Positions 34,782-44,256 are shown, numbered from the stretch's first letter. The stretch is DNA of 64,000 nucleotides from Hyphomonas oceanitis SCH89 (GCF_000685295.1 NZ_ARYL01000020.1:1-64000), one strand, 5' to 3'. The notes: generated by a model from the sequence alone, not told the origin. Numbers and translations: made by a program.

Positions 34782-37702
34782 CAGAATTCGACCGTGACGC
34801 CGAAGGTGACCGTCCGGCCGTTAAACGTCACATCTTCGGGATAGCGCCCTTCCTTGCCAAGCGTCTTGTTGACCACGGGATCGAGCCCATCGTCCAGGAT
34901 ATCGATGGCGTTGATATAGACACTGGCCTTCTCGGTGACCGCGTAGCGCAGCTGCCCGTCGAGCGTGTTGTAAGCCTGCTGGTACTTGTCGATCAGGTAG
35001 GGGCCCAGCTCTTCAAGGGAATCGCCCCGGAACGTATAGGCAAGGTTCGCCTCGATTCCGTACTTCTGATAGGTCAGCGCGGCGGTGCCGACATAATCCG
35101 GCGCGTTGAAGAAGGGAACGCCGTCGCGTCCGTCCAGCCCGATATCTGCCGAGGTTTCCTGAAGGGTCACGTTGGCATACACACCGAACCCGCCCCATAG
35201 CCCTTTAAGGCTCGTGAACTGGTTCATGTAGGCGAGTTCGATGCCGTAGACTTCGGCCCGGTTCCCGTTGAAGACCGTCTCGACGTCGATCGTGTAGCCC
35301 GGGAAACGGGCATTGAGTGCAGGGATCGTGACCTCGCCCTCAGGCGCCGCATCGACGAAAATGAAGTCGTCGATGGATTTGTAGAACGCGTTCGCCGAGA
35401 CCATGCCGATACTGCTCAGATAGTATTCCGCGCCAAGATCGAAGTTCCAGGCATAGGCCGGTTTCAGGTTGGGGTTGCCGACGAAAGCATCGATACTGTT
35501 ATCATCGACAATCTCGATTTCGGTCGCGGCGTTGAGGAAGGCAAATTCAGGCCGTGCGAGCGAGGTGAATGCCGCGCCGCGAACGACCAGTTTTTCGGTT
35601 GGCCGATAGTTGACCTGGATCCGCGGCAGGACCTGCGTATTGTTCGACGTGGATGTGCGGGGCGCAACATTTTCGCCGTCGTCCGTTTCGATCACTTCGA
35701 AACCGTCCGATGTAAAATCGAGATACTCGACCCTTACGCCGCCGATGAATTCAAAATCGCCCTGTACGGCTTCGGCCATCAGGTAACCGGCATAGATGTC
35801 CTCGGTCCCGGTATAGCTGTCTTCGTCACGCGGTTCGCCATCATAGTCGTTTTCCAGGACGCCATCGGCCACAAGCTGCCCGGCGATTGAGCGCCAGTTG
35901 CGGATCGATCCCGGATTGAGCTTGAGGATCGTGCCATAGGGCGATCCAATGTCGGACGTGTCCAGGAAACCGCCTTCAAATCCTGAGCCGACAAGCGCAA
36001 GGTCGCCTTGGGCGTCAAGGACGTTCTCCTCGTAGAGGGCGCGCCTGGACCGCTGGAACTTCACGCCGCCCTTGATATAGGAGAGCCAGGTCGAGCCAGG
36101 ATCATAGGTCGTGTCGAACTGCGCGATGTATTTCTCGTCCTTGGAATCATCAAGGTCGATATCATTGCTTCCCAGCACGAAGTTTGAGGGATCGCGAATG
36201 GCGGCGGCATCCGCGTCGCTCAGCTGGGGCTGCGGGAAATACTTGTCTGAATAGTCGTAGAGCACAGGGCCTGTGAGTTCGTATTCGAACGCGACTTCGT
36301 AATCGTTCGGCTCCTCGAAAATGCCGCGCGCATAGCCAGCCGAGTAGTCGAACACGAACTGGTCGAGCGCGGTCGAGCCGCCGACTGTCAGGGTGCTGTT
36401 GGTCAAGACCGATTCTTCGTATTCGCTGCGCACCTGGTAGGTGGTTCCGCCTTCTGGATTGAAGACGCCATCCTGGTAGAGTTCGTCATCATCGGCGATG
36501 ATGAAAAATCCGCTGCTCAGTTCCACGTCTTCAAGGCGGTTATAGCTGCCTTTCGCATAGAGGCTCGTATTGGCATCGAGGCGGTAGTCGAGCGCGATCG
36601 AGGCGCCGATATTCTCCCGCTCATTATCGAAATTACCGAGGCCGAACCACCAAGGGATCAGCGTATTGCCGTCGCTCATGTCGATCGGCTCGCCTTCATC
36701 CTGCTCGAAATAGGGGACGTATTCCTCATCCTGGAGGTTGTTGTAACCGAGCGTATGGCGCTTGTTGTACGTGCCGGACACCAGCACGCCCAATTGGTCT
36801 TCGGCGCCGAACGTGTCGCCATAGGTCGCCGACACCTTGCCGCCGAGCTTGTTGGCAAAGTCGTTGTAATTGCCTTCCAGGTTGAAGCGGATGAGGCGCT
36901 CTTTCAGGTCGAAGGCCGAACCGGTCTCCAGCTCGACGGATCCACCGATCCCGTCGCCGTCCATGTCGGGAAGCAGGGTCTTGTTGACGACAATCTTTGC
37001 CAGGGCGTCAGCCTGCACGACATCCAGAGGCACGCGGCGCGTTTCCTTGTCTGTCTGGGCGACGTTGATACCGTTGATCTTGAAATTGTTGAGCCCGGAA
37101 TCGAGGCCGCGGATCGAGATATAGCGGCCCTCGCCGCCCTTCTCCTCGCGATTGATGGCAACACCTGGAACGCGCTGCAGGGCTTCTGCAGCGTTCGAGT
37201 CCGGGAAGCGGCCCGCCTGGTCGGAAGAGATCACGTTTGAGAGGTTCGATGCGACGCGTTGCTGGTTCAGGGCAGAGGCTTGCGCCGCGCGCTGACCGAC
37301 AACAACAATCCGGTCCATCGTCATCCGGTCCGGCATGGCAACGGCGACCTCGGCAATGGCGTTGCCAGGCACCGTTACCGGCACCGTGTAGTCTGCAAGG
37401 CCGATATAGGACACTTTGAGCGTATACGTACCCGCCGGCACGTTCCTGAAAGTGAAACGCCCGCCTTCCTGGCTTGCCGTCACAGCGCCGGTTTCGACCA
37501 GCGTGATTTGGGCCCCCGACAGTGGGGATTGCGTTCCGGCGTCAGTCAGTTGCCCGCGGACCTGTCCGGTCTGGAGTTCCTGGGCGCTGGCGCCAATTGG
37601 CACCGCCATGGCGGCGACGGCCATCAGGGAGAAGGTTGAAAAAGCGCATGCGGTCGCCCGCAATGCGTGTCGAAAAGAAGTCCCCGTAAATTCATAAACC
37701 AT
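34781..37702 (-). CDS. TonB-dependent receptor with carboxypeptidase-regulatory-like domain
   Basis: 973 residues from the ATG at 37702 behind GGGAGACG; the longer frame to 37801 lacks a signal peptide. Signal peptide ends GASAQ. An Ig-like CarboxypepD_reg domain follows (VRGQLTDAGTQSPLSGAQIT, GTYTLKVSYIGL). The plug carries ISSDQAGRFPDSNAAEALQR and a long barrel ends GVTVEF. This architecture is common for uptake of organic ligands in Caulobacterales and sphingomonads. Coupling to PhoX suggests an organophosphate ligand (inference). Confidence 0.92.
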   Translation of the reverse strand: MVYEFTGTSFRHALRATACAFSTFSLMAVAAMAVPIGASAQELQTGQVRGQLTDAGTQSPLSGAQITLVETGAVTASQEGGRFTFRNVPAGTYTLKVSYIGLADYTVPVTVPGNAIAEVAVAMPDRMTMDRIVVVGQRAAQASALNQQRVASNLSNVISSDQAGRFPDSNAAEALQRVPGVAINREEKGGEGRYISIRGLDSGLNNFKINGINVAQTDKETRRVPLDVVQADALAKIVVNKTLLPDMDGDGIGGSVELETGSAFDLKERLIRFNLEGNYNDFANKLGGKVSATYGDTFGAEDQLGVLVSGTYNKRHTLGYNNLQDEEYVPYFEQDEGEPIDMSDGNTLIPWWFGLGNFDNERENIGASIALDYRLDANTSLYAKGSYNRLEDVELSSGFFIIADDDELYQDGVFNPEGGTTYQVRSEYEESVLTNSTLTVGGSTALDQFVFDYSAGYARGIFEEPNDYEVAFEYELTGPVLYDYSDKYFPQPQLSDADAAAIRDPSNFVLGSNDIDLDDSKDEKYIAQFDTTYDPGSTWLSYIKGGVKFQRSRRALYEENVLDAQGDLALVGSGFEGGFLDTSDIGSPYGTILKLNPGSIRNWRSIAGQLVADGVLENDYDGEPRDEDSYTGTEDIYAGYLMAEAVQGDFEFIGGVRVEYLDFTSDGFEVIETDDGENVAPRTSTSNNTQVLPRIQVNYRPTEKLVVRGAAFTSLARPEFAFLNAATEIEIVDDNSIDAFVGNPNLKPAYAWNFDLGAEYYLSSIGMVSANAFYKSIDDFIFVDAAPEGEVTIPALNARFPGYTIDVETVFNGNRAEVYGIELAYMNQFTSLKGLWGGFGVYANVTLQETSADIGLDGRDGVPFFNAPDYVGTAALTYQKYGIEANLAYTFRGDSLEELGPYLIDKYQQAYNTLDGQLRYAVTEKASVYINAIDILDDGLDPVVNKTLGKEGRYPEDVTFNGRTVTFGVTVEF

Positions 37703-37956
37703 CGTTCGTCTCCCGCTTGGCGTTTGGCAAAAAGTCTGGAGAGTCCCGAAGGCAAAGGGCGCGCAATAGAAGACCTTCGGGCATCGTCCAGAACTGGACA
37801 CTGCCTCGAACTTCTAAGCCCTGGTCCCACGCAGACAGAAAATCGGGGGTGGTGAAAAGGTGTCTGCGTCAAGAAGTTGCCGGTAAGCCGAGCGCCGTCT
37901 GCTTACGAAACGTGGTTGTTTCGTTCAACGTCATTTCTGTGAAGTTTTTTTGTTAT
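37703..37956. other. Intergenic region upstream of the TonB receptor
   Basis: About 250 bp between two minus-strand genes. It should contain the promoter of the receptor-phoX operon and the end of the MFS transcript. I see no confident promoter or terminator. Confidence 0.35.
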
Positions 37957-39258
37957 CTATGCGACGTTCACCAGCGGGACAGCGGGGCGTTTTCGCGTCA
38001 GTTCCCAAATGGCAACCAGGAGGAGATAGGCCCCGGCAACCTGGTAGGTCTTCAGGACTGTCAGGTGACTGAACAAGAGCGCGATGGCAATGTTGTAGAC
38101 CACTGAGAGCCCTTCAATGAGTGCGCTCATCACCGATGTCGTTGTCGCTCGGTTGGCGCCATCCAGCGCCTTCTGGAACCGGCTCATGGTCAGGACCATG
38201 AGCGGCGCGACAAGAATGTAGGCAATGGCAAGCGCGCACAGGGCAAAAACGGGCGCAAGGAAGCCGGACACGAGCAGGGCGCCCCCGCAGATCATTGGCG
38301 CGAGCCAGTTGAGCGCGGCAAAATGCTCGAACTTGCCGGCATGATAGCCGAGGGCGAGGCGCGCCAGTCCCATCAACGCCATCGTGATGCCGATCGACCA
38401 GACCGGCATCTTGATCGCCAGCAGGAACAGCTGGTTGAAGTCCTCGAGCGTGCTGAGAAAGGTCACGCAGATCGCTACATAGAGGGTGACATGGCGCACG
38501 TCCGCCTTGGCAAAATACTCGCCCCAGGTTGATCGCAGCAGGGCAGGGGCCTGTTTCAGCGACACATGGGCGCTCTGGCGCGGTGTGACGCGCATATCAG
38601 TCAGGAAGCACGCTGCCAGGGCGCAAATGCCAAGGGGGGCCAGAGAGGCCCAGAAGGCAAGTTCGAGATTCTGGCTGGCGATAAGCCCGCCGAGCGCAGC
38701 GCCGGCCAGGGTGGCGCCATCCTGGAAGGCCCGCTCCTTCCCCAGGATTGCTGTATACCTGGCCTCCTGCGCATGGACAGCCACATGTTCGTAAAGCAGC
38801 GCCTCCTTGGTGCCCGAGCGCAGGGCCGAAGCGAGCGACCAGAACGCGATGCCGAGAAAGTAAAGGGAGACGTGCCCGTCCGCGAAAATCCAGATGACGA
38901 AGCAGGCGCCCTTCACGAGCGGCGATAGGACCAGCAATCGGCGTCGGTCTATCATGTCACCGAGCAAGCCGGCCGGAATCTCGAAAAGGATGATGCAGCC
39001 GGCCCAGAAGGCAAGGAGCGCGCCGATGACTTCAGGCGAGACGCCCTTCAGCTGGAAATAGGCTGGGAAGATCGCATAGCCGAAGATGAAATCATAAGAG
39101 ATGACATGGAGGTAGTAGAAGAAGAGCGTTCGGGTGAATGAGGATTGGGCCATCCGGTTTCTCTCTGCCACCTTGCGGTCTCGGTGACCAATCGCCTGAA
39201 ACTGCGCGTGAAAATAGTCATTCGCCTGCTTGAGAGCAGCTTGGGGGTGGCGCGTCAT
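37957..39258 (-). CDS. MFS transporter
   Basis: 433 residues with about 12 membrane segments. The A-loop-like motif GLLGDMIDRRRLLVLSPLVK lies near 97-116. The 35 residues before MAQSSFTRTLFFYY are hydrophilic; the ATG at 39153 is an equally possible start. Neither start has a good ribosome site. No partner gene indicates its substrate. It does not look like the GPH transporter at 3744. Confidence 0.85.
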   Translation of the reverse strand: MTRHPQAALKQANDYFHAQFQAIGHRDRKVAERNRMAQSSFTRTLFFYYLHVISYDFIFGYAIFPAYFQLKGVSPEVIGALLAFWAGCIILFEIPAGLLGDMIDRRRLLVLSPLVKGACFVIWIFADGHVSLYFLGIAFWSLASALRSGTKEALLYEHVAVHAQEARYTAILGKERAFQDGATLAGAALGGLIASQNLELAFWASLAPLGICALAACFLTDMRVTPRQSAHVSLKQAPALLRSTWGEYFAKADVRHVTLYVAICVTFLSTLEDFNQLFLLAIKMPVWSIGITMALMGLARLALGYHAGKFEHFAALNWLAPMICGGALLVSGFLAPVFALCALAIAYILVAPLMVLTMSRFQKALDGANRATTTSVMSALIEGLSVVYNIAIALLFSHLTVLKTYQVAGAYLLLVAIWELTRKRPAVPLVNVA

Positions 39259-39326
39259 GTGAGCGAAAACGCCTCAGCCAAAAAAGTGCTAGATATTTAT
39301 CAGTGATTGGATTGTCGCTGACCTGC

Positions 39327-39355
39327 CATCTTCATGAAATGGAAGATGCTTTTTT
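39327..39355 (+). terminator. Rho-independent terminator-like hairpin
   Basis: CATCTTC and GAAGATG pair around an 8-base loop and are followed by CTTTTTT on the plus strand. No plus-strand gene obviously ends here, so it may be left from a lost gene. Confidence 0.5.
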
Positions 39356-39683
39356 AGCGAGCGTGCAGATCCTCAACGCTGAGATTGAATGATTGTCGAT
39401 ATTTTTTCAGGATCGCGCTCAATTCTTCATCAGATAGGGCAAGACGATGGGCCGGAACGGGGGCGGGAGTGCCGGGCTTGGCTGGTGGTTCATGTTGACG
39501 AAACGGATATGACCAGCCCGTCAACCGATTAAGAATCATTGTGACCAGGGCAAGAGTAAGGCGGCCGATCAGGACCGGCGCCAAGGCGATGCGGAATCCG
39601 AGATTAAGTATTGCCGGCTTCCTTATCGCGGCCCTTATGGCCACAGCACCTGCAATAGTTGAGTGGACACGTCCAATAGCCAC
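39354..39683 (-). CDS. Hypothetical protein with one membrane segment
   Basis: 109 residues, not recognised. A hydrophobic stretch (LGFRIALAPVLIGRLTLALV) is followed by a proline-rich linker and a regular acidic/basic helix, LSDEELSAILKKYRQSFNLS. The composition of the last 35 residues looks like real protein. A plus-strand frame overlaps it, and its ribosome site is weak, so the call is tentative. Confidence 0.4.
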   Translation of the reverse strand: MAIGRVHSTIAGAVAIRAAIRKPAILNLGFRIALAPVLIGRLTLALVTMILNRLTGWSYPFRQHEPPAKPGTPAPVPAHRLALSDEELSAILKKYRQSFNLSVEDLHAR

Positions 39684-39780
39684 CTCTCCCGTACATGATC
39701 GATGTGACGTGCTCCGGCTTATCGAACAGACCCGCGATAGCGGGCAGGGGAGGGGGATGCCTAAATGTGCATTCGATTCA

Positions 39781-39848
39781 TACGCATTCGCGTATTAACT
39801 TGATTTATACGAGTTCGCGTATATATAGGTTTCATGCGCGAACGCGTA
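39781..39848 (+). promoter_or_regulatory. Three phased operators of hipBA-2
   Basis: TACGCATTCGCGTA (39781), TACGAGTTCGCGTA (39808) and TGCGCGAACGCGTA (39835) are related inverted repeats starting exactly 27 bp apart. They cover the AT-rich promoter directly upstream of the HTH gene. The array is most simply explained by cooperative binding of the HipB-like protein to its own promoter. Confidence 0.68.
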
Positions 39849-39863
39849 TAAGGAGATATGCCG

Positions 39864-40109
39864 ATGTCAGACCTCGTACGGAGCCCGCGAATGGCAGGGG
39901 ATATGGTGCGCAAGGCGCGCATGGAGGCTGGCTGGACGCAAGCTGAACTCGGGGCACGCATGCGGGTGCGCCAAGCCACCGTGTCCAAACTGGAAGCCGG
40001 CGAACCGGCGACGCGCATGGAGGTCTTTTTCGATGCATTGACTGCCCTTGGCCTCGAACTCGTGGTCGCTAAGCGCGGCAGCAAAGCGGATTTCGGAGAT
40101 CTGTTCTGA
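39864..40109 (+). CDS. HipB-like HTH antitoxin (module 2)
   Basis: 81 residues from the ATG at 39864. The ATG at 39858 is only two bases from AGGAG, while the one at 39864 is spaced eight bases from it. Helix-turn-helix: KARMEAGWTQAELGARMRVR, QATVSKLEAGEPATRMEVFF, the pattern of HipB/HigA regulators, then LTALGLELVV. Overlaps hipA as TGATG. Confidence 0.88.
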   Translation: MSDLVRSPRMAGDMVRKARMEAGWTQAELGARMRVRQATVSKLEAGEPATRMEVFFDALTALGLELVVAKRGSKADFGDLF

Positions 40110-41422
40110 TGGCGCGCCGGACCCAGACACAGCGGCTGAACATCTATCTGAATGCCCGCTCCGTCGGCCGGATCGAAAAAGCTGGCTCCGGCGCCGTCTC
40201 CTTTGTCTATGATACCGACTGGGTGGCTTGGGAGGGAGCTATGCCAGTGTCGATTTCGCTGCCTCTCTCGGAGGAGGTCTTCCGGGGTCAGCAGGTCGTC
40301 AATGTCTTCGAAAACCTCTTGCCCGATGCCGACCGGGTCCGGCGCAACGTGGCCGAGAGGCTTGGCGCAGAGGGGGTCGATGCGTTTTCGCTTCTGGCCG
40401 TGACCGGACGCGACTGCGTGGGGGCCCTGCAATTCCTGTCTCCGGACGACACGCCGGGGGCGGCAGGTGAGGTGACCGGAACGGTGATGAGCGAGGCGGG
40501 CATCGCAGCGCTCATCCGCGGTCTGCACGTCAATCCTCTGGGGCTCGATCCGGAAGATGATGCCTTTCGCATTTCGATTGCCGGGGCCCAGGACAAGACC
40601 GCCCTGTTGAAAAAGGACGGTGTTTGGTGCCGCCCGACCGGCACGACGGCAACGACCCATATTCTGAAGCCGGCGATCGGCGTCATTCAGAACGAGATCG
40701 ATCTCACCGACAGTGTGCAGAACGAATACGTCTGCCTGAAGCTTTGCGCCTTGCTCGGCCTTGACGTTGCCGAAGCTGAGATCGCGGAGTTCGAAGACCA
40801 GCTTGCGCTCAGCATCACGCGATTCGATAGACTGTGGACGCAGGACGGCCGCCTGCTGCGACTGCCGCAGGAAGATTTCTGTCAGGCCTTGTCTGTGCCG
40901 TCGACCCGAAAATATCAGAATGAGGGTGGACCAGGCGTTCTGGACATCCTTGACCGGTTGAAGGAGAGCGACCGGGCGAATGAGGACCGGTACGCGTTCT
41001 TTAAGGCGCAGGTCGTCTTCTGGCTACTTGGCGCCACCGACGGGCATGCCAAGAATTTCTCGATCGCGCTTCAGCCCGGCGGAGGCTTTTGGCTGACGAA
41101 ACTCTATGATGTCCTGACCACACAGCCGGTTGTGGATGCGGGACGGATTTCCCAGAACCAGTTTAAGCTGGCCATGTCCCTCGGGGATCGCAATCGCTAT
41201 CAGGTCAACCAGATTGCCCGCCGCCATTTCGAGCAGACTGCCGGTGCCGCTGGCTTGCCCAAGGGCACGGTTGAAAATATCTGTGCGGAGCTGGACGAAG
41301 CCGTTCCGATCGCGCTGGAGGCGCTCGGCGCGCTCGTCGACAATACCGTTCCCGAGGCCATCGTTGAGAGTATCGGCTGCGGTATGCGCACCCGGCTCGC
41401 CGCGCTGAATATTCATGAATAG
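40109..41422 (+). CDS. HipA-family Ser/Thr kinase (module 2)
   Basis: 437 residues with the full HipA layout: N-terminal FENLLPDADRVRRNVAERLG, phosphate/Ser loop FRISIAGAQDKTALL at about 150-164, THILKP (ATP-binding Lys), and catalytic segment WLLGATDGHAKNFSIAL near 307-323, then LYDVLTT. It is closer to classical HipA than the module 1 kinase. The loop Ser that is autophosphorylated in HipA is present. Confidence 0.92.
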   Translation: MARRTQTQRLNIYLNARSVGRIEKAGSGAVSFVYDTDWVAWEGAMPVSISLPLSEEVFRGQQVVNVFENLLPDADRVRRNVAERLGAEGVDAFSLLAVTGRDCVGALQFLSPDDTPGAAGEVTGTVMSEAGIAALIRGLHVNPLGLDPEDDAFRISIAGAQDKTALLKKDGVWCRPTGTTATTHILKPAIGVIQNEIDLTDSVQNEYVCLKLCALLGLDVAEAEIAEFEDQLALSITRFDRLWTQDGRLLRLPQEDFCQALSVPSTRKYQNEGGPGVLDILDRLKESDRANEDRYAFFKAQVVFWLLGATDGHAKNFSIALQPGGGFWLTKLYDVLTTQPVVDAGRISQNQFKLAMSLGDRNRYQVNQIARRHFEQTAGAAGLPKGTVENICAELDEAVPIALEALGALVDNTVPEAIVESIGCGMRTRLAALNIHE

Positions 41423-42084
41423 CATTCCTCGGATCGGTCGACCTGTGAGCCGTCGCCCTAAACGTCCGGCAACGCTGAAGGCGGAGCCGTGCCCAGCGTG
41501 ACGAGGGTACACATGGTGGCATCTGCGACGGAATAGCCATGTTGAATCACGCTGCGGGCTTCCAGCCGTTTCAGAGATTCCAAGCGTACATCCTGATTGT
41601 GCCCTCAAGCAACATCAGCCTGGCCGAGGCCGATCGAATTACTGAGCCCGAAATCGCCGTGACGTCCACGCGTAAGGATACAGGGTTCAGCTTAGCGAGC
41701 ATGAAAGGGGAAACTCTGCCCGCCTATACAGCCTCGAGCCGCTGAGCACAGACCCGCGATCCCTAAGCAGAACAAGCGCCGCTCCCAGGATATTTTCGCC
41801 CTCCTTTCCAAGCCGCTTGTTCTTGGTTCGCACACTGCAGGAACGCGCCCGCAGTTGCTGATCACTGAATCAACCGGAGGGGCTGATGGGACAAACAAGA
41901 AATTACCGATCGCGTAAGCGTGGTGTGATATCAGGCTTGAGCCTCTCGGACTTTCGACCTGGCTGCGCAATTGGATATGCGTGATCCGGATAGGGCCGAC
42001 CGTTTGGGTGGTGGATCATTGGTATTATGGATTGGTCGCGTGTGGGTGTTGTGCCGGCAGGTCCGAGCGCCGCCCGGACGCCAT
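41423..42084. other. Non-coding or degraded stretch
   Basis: About 660 bp in which I see no convincing gene. Open frames are short, lack ribosome sites and show no family motifs. No tRNA-like or repeat structure was found. It may be decayed accessory DNA. Confidence 0.4.
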
Positions 42085-42306
42085 TCAGAAACTGTCGAGA
42101 AAGAACGCAAGGTCAAGCAGGCGGTCTGCCGCGAGGATCTCGATTCGCTTTCGCAATTCGCCGGCCTCACCTCTGACCTGTTTCTCGCCCAACCTGAACG
42201 CGACTGTAATATCGGTGCCGTTGAGCGCGTGAACGGCCTTCACCGACACGTCTCGGTCCTCCAGGTCAATCAGAACTTTGTCGAAACTCCACATTTTGAT
42301 TCGCAT
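42085..42306 (-). CDS. Small hypothetical protein (73 residues)
   Basis: Not recognised. The ATG at 42306 has GGGAGG six bases upstream, a strong ribosome site. The sequence has alternating strands and helices with balanced charge (WSFDKVLIDLEDRDVSVKAV, GEAGELRKRIEILAADRL), which looks like a small folded domain. It stands alone among accessory genes. Confidence 0.55.
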   Translation of the reverse strand: MRIKMWSFDKVLIDLEDRDVSVKAVHALNGTDITVAFRLGEKQVRGEAGELRKRIEILAADRLLDLAFFLDSF

Positions 42307-42572
42307 GTCTGCCTCCCTCGCCGTAGCTTATGAGAGGCACAGCAGGGCACTTCGCGTCCTTTGTCTCGGTTGGGTTGAAGAGGCCTGTTGCTGATGTGAC
42401 TGGCGCGAACACTTTATCCCGTTCGTCCGCGTTTTACTCGCCAGCGTCCACGGATGGCGACTGACGCATCCGACTAATAAAAATTACCTGCCGGATACGC
42501 GCGCTATGTCGTTGAGTGAGCGGAGGCTGTCCTTGCGGATAGCCTATCCGTGACACGAGAGAGCGCGCCGAG
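42307..42572. other. Intergenic stretch between two divergent small genes
   Basis: About 265 bp. It is divergent spacer for the small gene at 42306 and the HTH gene at 42573. No operator-like palindrome was recognised. Confidence 0.35.
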
Positions 42573-42935
42573 ATGACCGATGATAAACCAAAAGCGCACC
42601 GAGCTCCCAGCGAGATGGATCTCAGGGTCAGCGCGCGGCTAAAGGTTGCACGCCGGGCAGCGGGGCTGACACTTGTCGAACTCGCCGGACGGCTTGGCTT
42701 GTCCCATCAGCAGCTTCAGAAATACGAGCAGGGAAAGAACAGGATCTCGGCGGGCTTGCTGTATTCGATCGCTTCTGAGCTCGGGGTGTCGCTTGCTGTA
42801 TTCTTTGAGAGCGCTCAGGCACCGTTGGAAACCCCGGCGTCGCGCGCGCGCAGGCAAGCGGTCCATATCATCTCCCGAATACCTGACGCTGAAATGGACC
42901 GGGTCGTCAGGGTGCTCAAGGCCTTGTGCGATTAG
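42573..42935 (+). CDS. Cro/C1-type HTH regulator
   Basis: 120 residues. The helix-turn-helix lies at about 20-75 (RLKVARRAAGLTLVELAGRL, GLSHQQLQKYEQGKNRIS). It shares the HQQLQKYE(Q/T)G(K/S)NR(I/L)SAG block with the regulator at 59968-60360, so the two are paralogues. Its 3' end overlaps the convergent DUF2285 gene by 20 bp. Targets unknown. Confidence 0.85.
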   Translation: MTDDKPKAHRAPSEMDLRVSARLKVARRAAGLTLVELAGRLGLSHQQLQKYEQGKNRISAGLLYSIASELGVSLAVFFESAQAPLETPASRARRQAVHIISRIPDAEMDRVVRVLKALCD

Positions 42936-43881
42936 TCAAATCCCCGATGCCGGCAGCCGGTTCTCCGGTCGCAGCAACGCGAACTGAACGTGCAGGTGGG
43001 AAAGTCCGATTAGCAGATGACCCGTCAACATGCCCTGCCGTGTGAGCGGGAGAAAAGCCGGGCCGACGAGCGCGGCCAGAAGACAGAAGTTCGAAATATC
43101 CGCCATCGCGCAAGTGCCGGCCTTTGGCAAGGCGCCGCGCCATTTCTGCTTTCATCGCGGTGGAACCGCTATTCCAAGCCTCGGAGACGCGCGCTTCACT
43201 GTAAAAAATCATGGCGGTCTGGCGGTAGCAGAGGCCACTTTCGTGCGCCTCGAGTGCCACGAGCGCATTGCGAAGCAAGACATGGCGGCGTGTCCAGACA
43301 GGAGCACTGGCTTCGCCGAGCAGTCGTCTGGCCTGGGCGAGCGCGCGCGTCTCGGCCCCGGCGCGGTGGACGGAGGAAAGCGACACGTCAAACTTGGTCT
43401 CCGTCGCTCCGGAGCGGAAAGACAGGCCGCGATAGCGTACCTGCAAAACGCATCCGCTCCCCCGCAGAAGGAGATGAGCCTGACCAGATCCATCGGTAAG
43501 GTGGGTCACCTTGCACTGTTGAACCGCAAGGTCGAACAATCCATCTGGCTCGTCAGTCGCGCGCTCGCGGCCGAAGAGGGCAACCTTTCCGGGACAGGCG
43601 CGATCCGACCAGAAGACATTTGTCCGGCTTGCCGGAAGATTGACGTCAGGAAATGTGAGAAGTCCCCAGGTCTCGGCCAGCCGGTTTCGCCGGGCGAGTC
43701 TGACGTGCTGAGCATCGCCTGTTAAATCTCCGGATATCGCGGATGTATCGCTCCGAGCATTGGACTGGAATCGATGGTTGCGTCTCAGGAATTCCCAGGC
43801 CCAGTCGCTCGTTGATAGGTTTATTGTATCGTCGTAGCGCTGCAGGATATCGCTGAAGGATTTGATGTGACGTATTTGCAT
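42916..43881 (-). CDS. DUF6499/DUF2285-type protein
   Basis: About 321 residues from the ATG at 43881. The N-terminal SDWAWEFLRRNHRF segment matches the DUF6499 domain seen at the start of DUF2285 proteins; DGSGQAHLLLRGSGCVLQVR and the C-terminal MAARRLA-type segment (AEMARRLAKGRHLRDGGYFE) match DUF2285. Such genes are frequent on alphaproteobacterial integrative and conjugative elements. After RDGGYFELL the frame continues about 60 residues with unusual composition, suggesting a frameshift or lost stop. No conjugation genes are nearby. Confidence 0.7.
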   Translation of the reverse strand: MQIRHIKSFSDILQRYDDTINLSTSDWAWEFLRRNHRFQSNARSDTSAISGDLTGDAQHVRLARRNRLAETWGLLTFPDVNLPASRTNVFWSDRACPGKVALFGRERATDEPDGLFDLAVQQCKVTHLTDGSGQAHLLLRGSGCVLQVRYRGLSFRSGATETKFDVSLSSVHRAGAETRALAQARRLLGEASAPVWTRRHVLLRNALVALEAHESGLCYRQTAMIFYSEARVSEAWNSGSTAMKAEMARRLAKGRHLRDGGYFELLSSGRARRPGFSPAHTAGHVDGSSANRTFPPARSVRVAATGEPAAGIGDLTNRTRP

Positions 43882-44256
43882 GATCCCGCTTCCCCACCAG
43901 GCTCTGTGGCAGCGCCGGAAATACAACCAAAAGAAGAAATAAAATGCAACCGAAATGCTTGGCCATTTTCCATTTGAATAGACCGTCCGGGGGCGCGATG
44001 GGCACCGCCTAAGGGCTCGTCAAAGCGTCGAGGTGGGCAGCCTATTGTCGCGCGCATCGGTATGCTGTGGAATCAGGCTGCTATTGAGAAGCGGACTAAA
44101 ACCCGAACGCATCTCCGTCATTGTCCGCTCACGGGTTTCATCGTGGCGCATAACCGGCACGTCGCGCATTTTTCTTGCGATAATGGCCTGACTATAGGGG
44201 TGGCTGAAGAGTGCAGGGGCGCTCGAATAGCATTGCCCGCCACCGCCTAATTGTAG
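43882..44256. other. Spacer between accessory genes
   Basis: About 375 bp upstream of the DUF2285 gene and downstream of a small HTH gene. No supported gene or RNA seen. Confidence 0.35.

Noticed and set aside
37703-37956. Pho box upstream of the receptor-phoX operon
   Set aside because: CAT/GTCA-like words occur, but no two direct repeats at the right spacing.
41423-42084. tRNA or attachment site for an integrative element
   Set aside because: No cloverleaf-compatible sequence or flanking direct repeat could be recognised.
42936-43130. Minus-strand hydrophobic frame of 64 codons
   Set aside because: It could be a small membrane protein or the true continuation of the DUF2285 protein after a frameshift, but there is no ribosome site to decide.
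43030-43725. Plus-strand frame of 231 codons
   Set aside because: Antisense to the DUF2285-type gene; composition typical of a shadow frame in GC-rich DNA.
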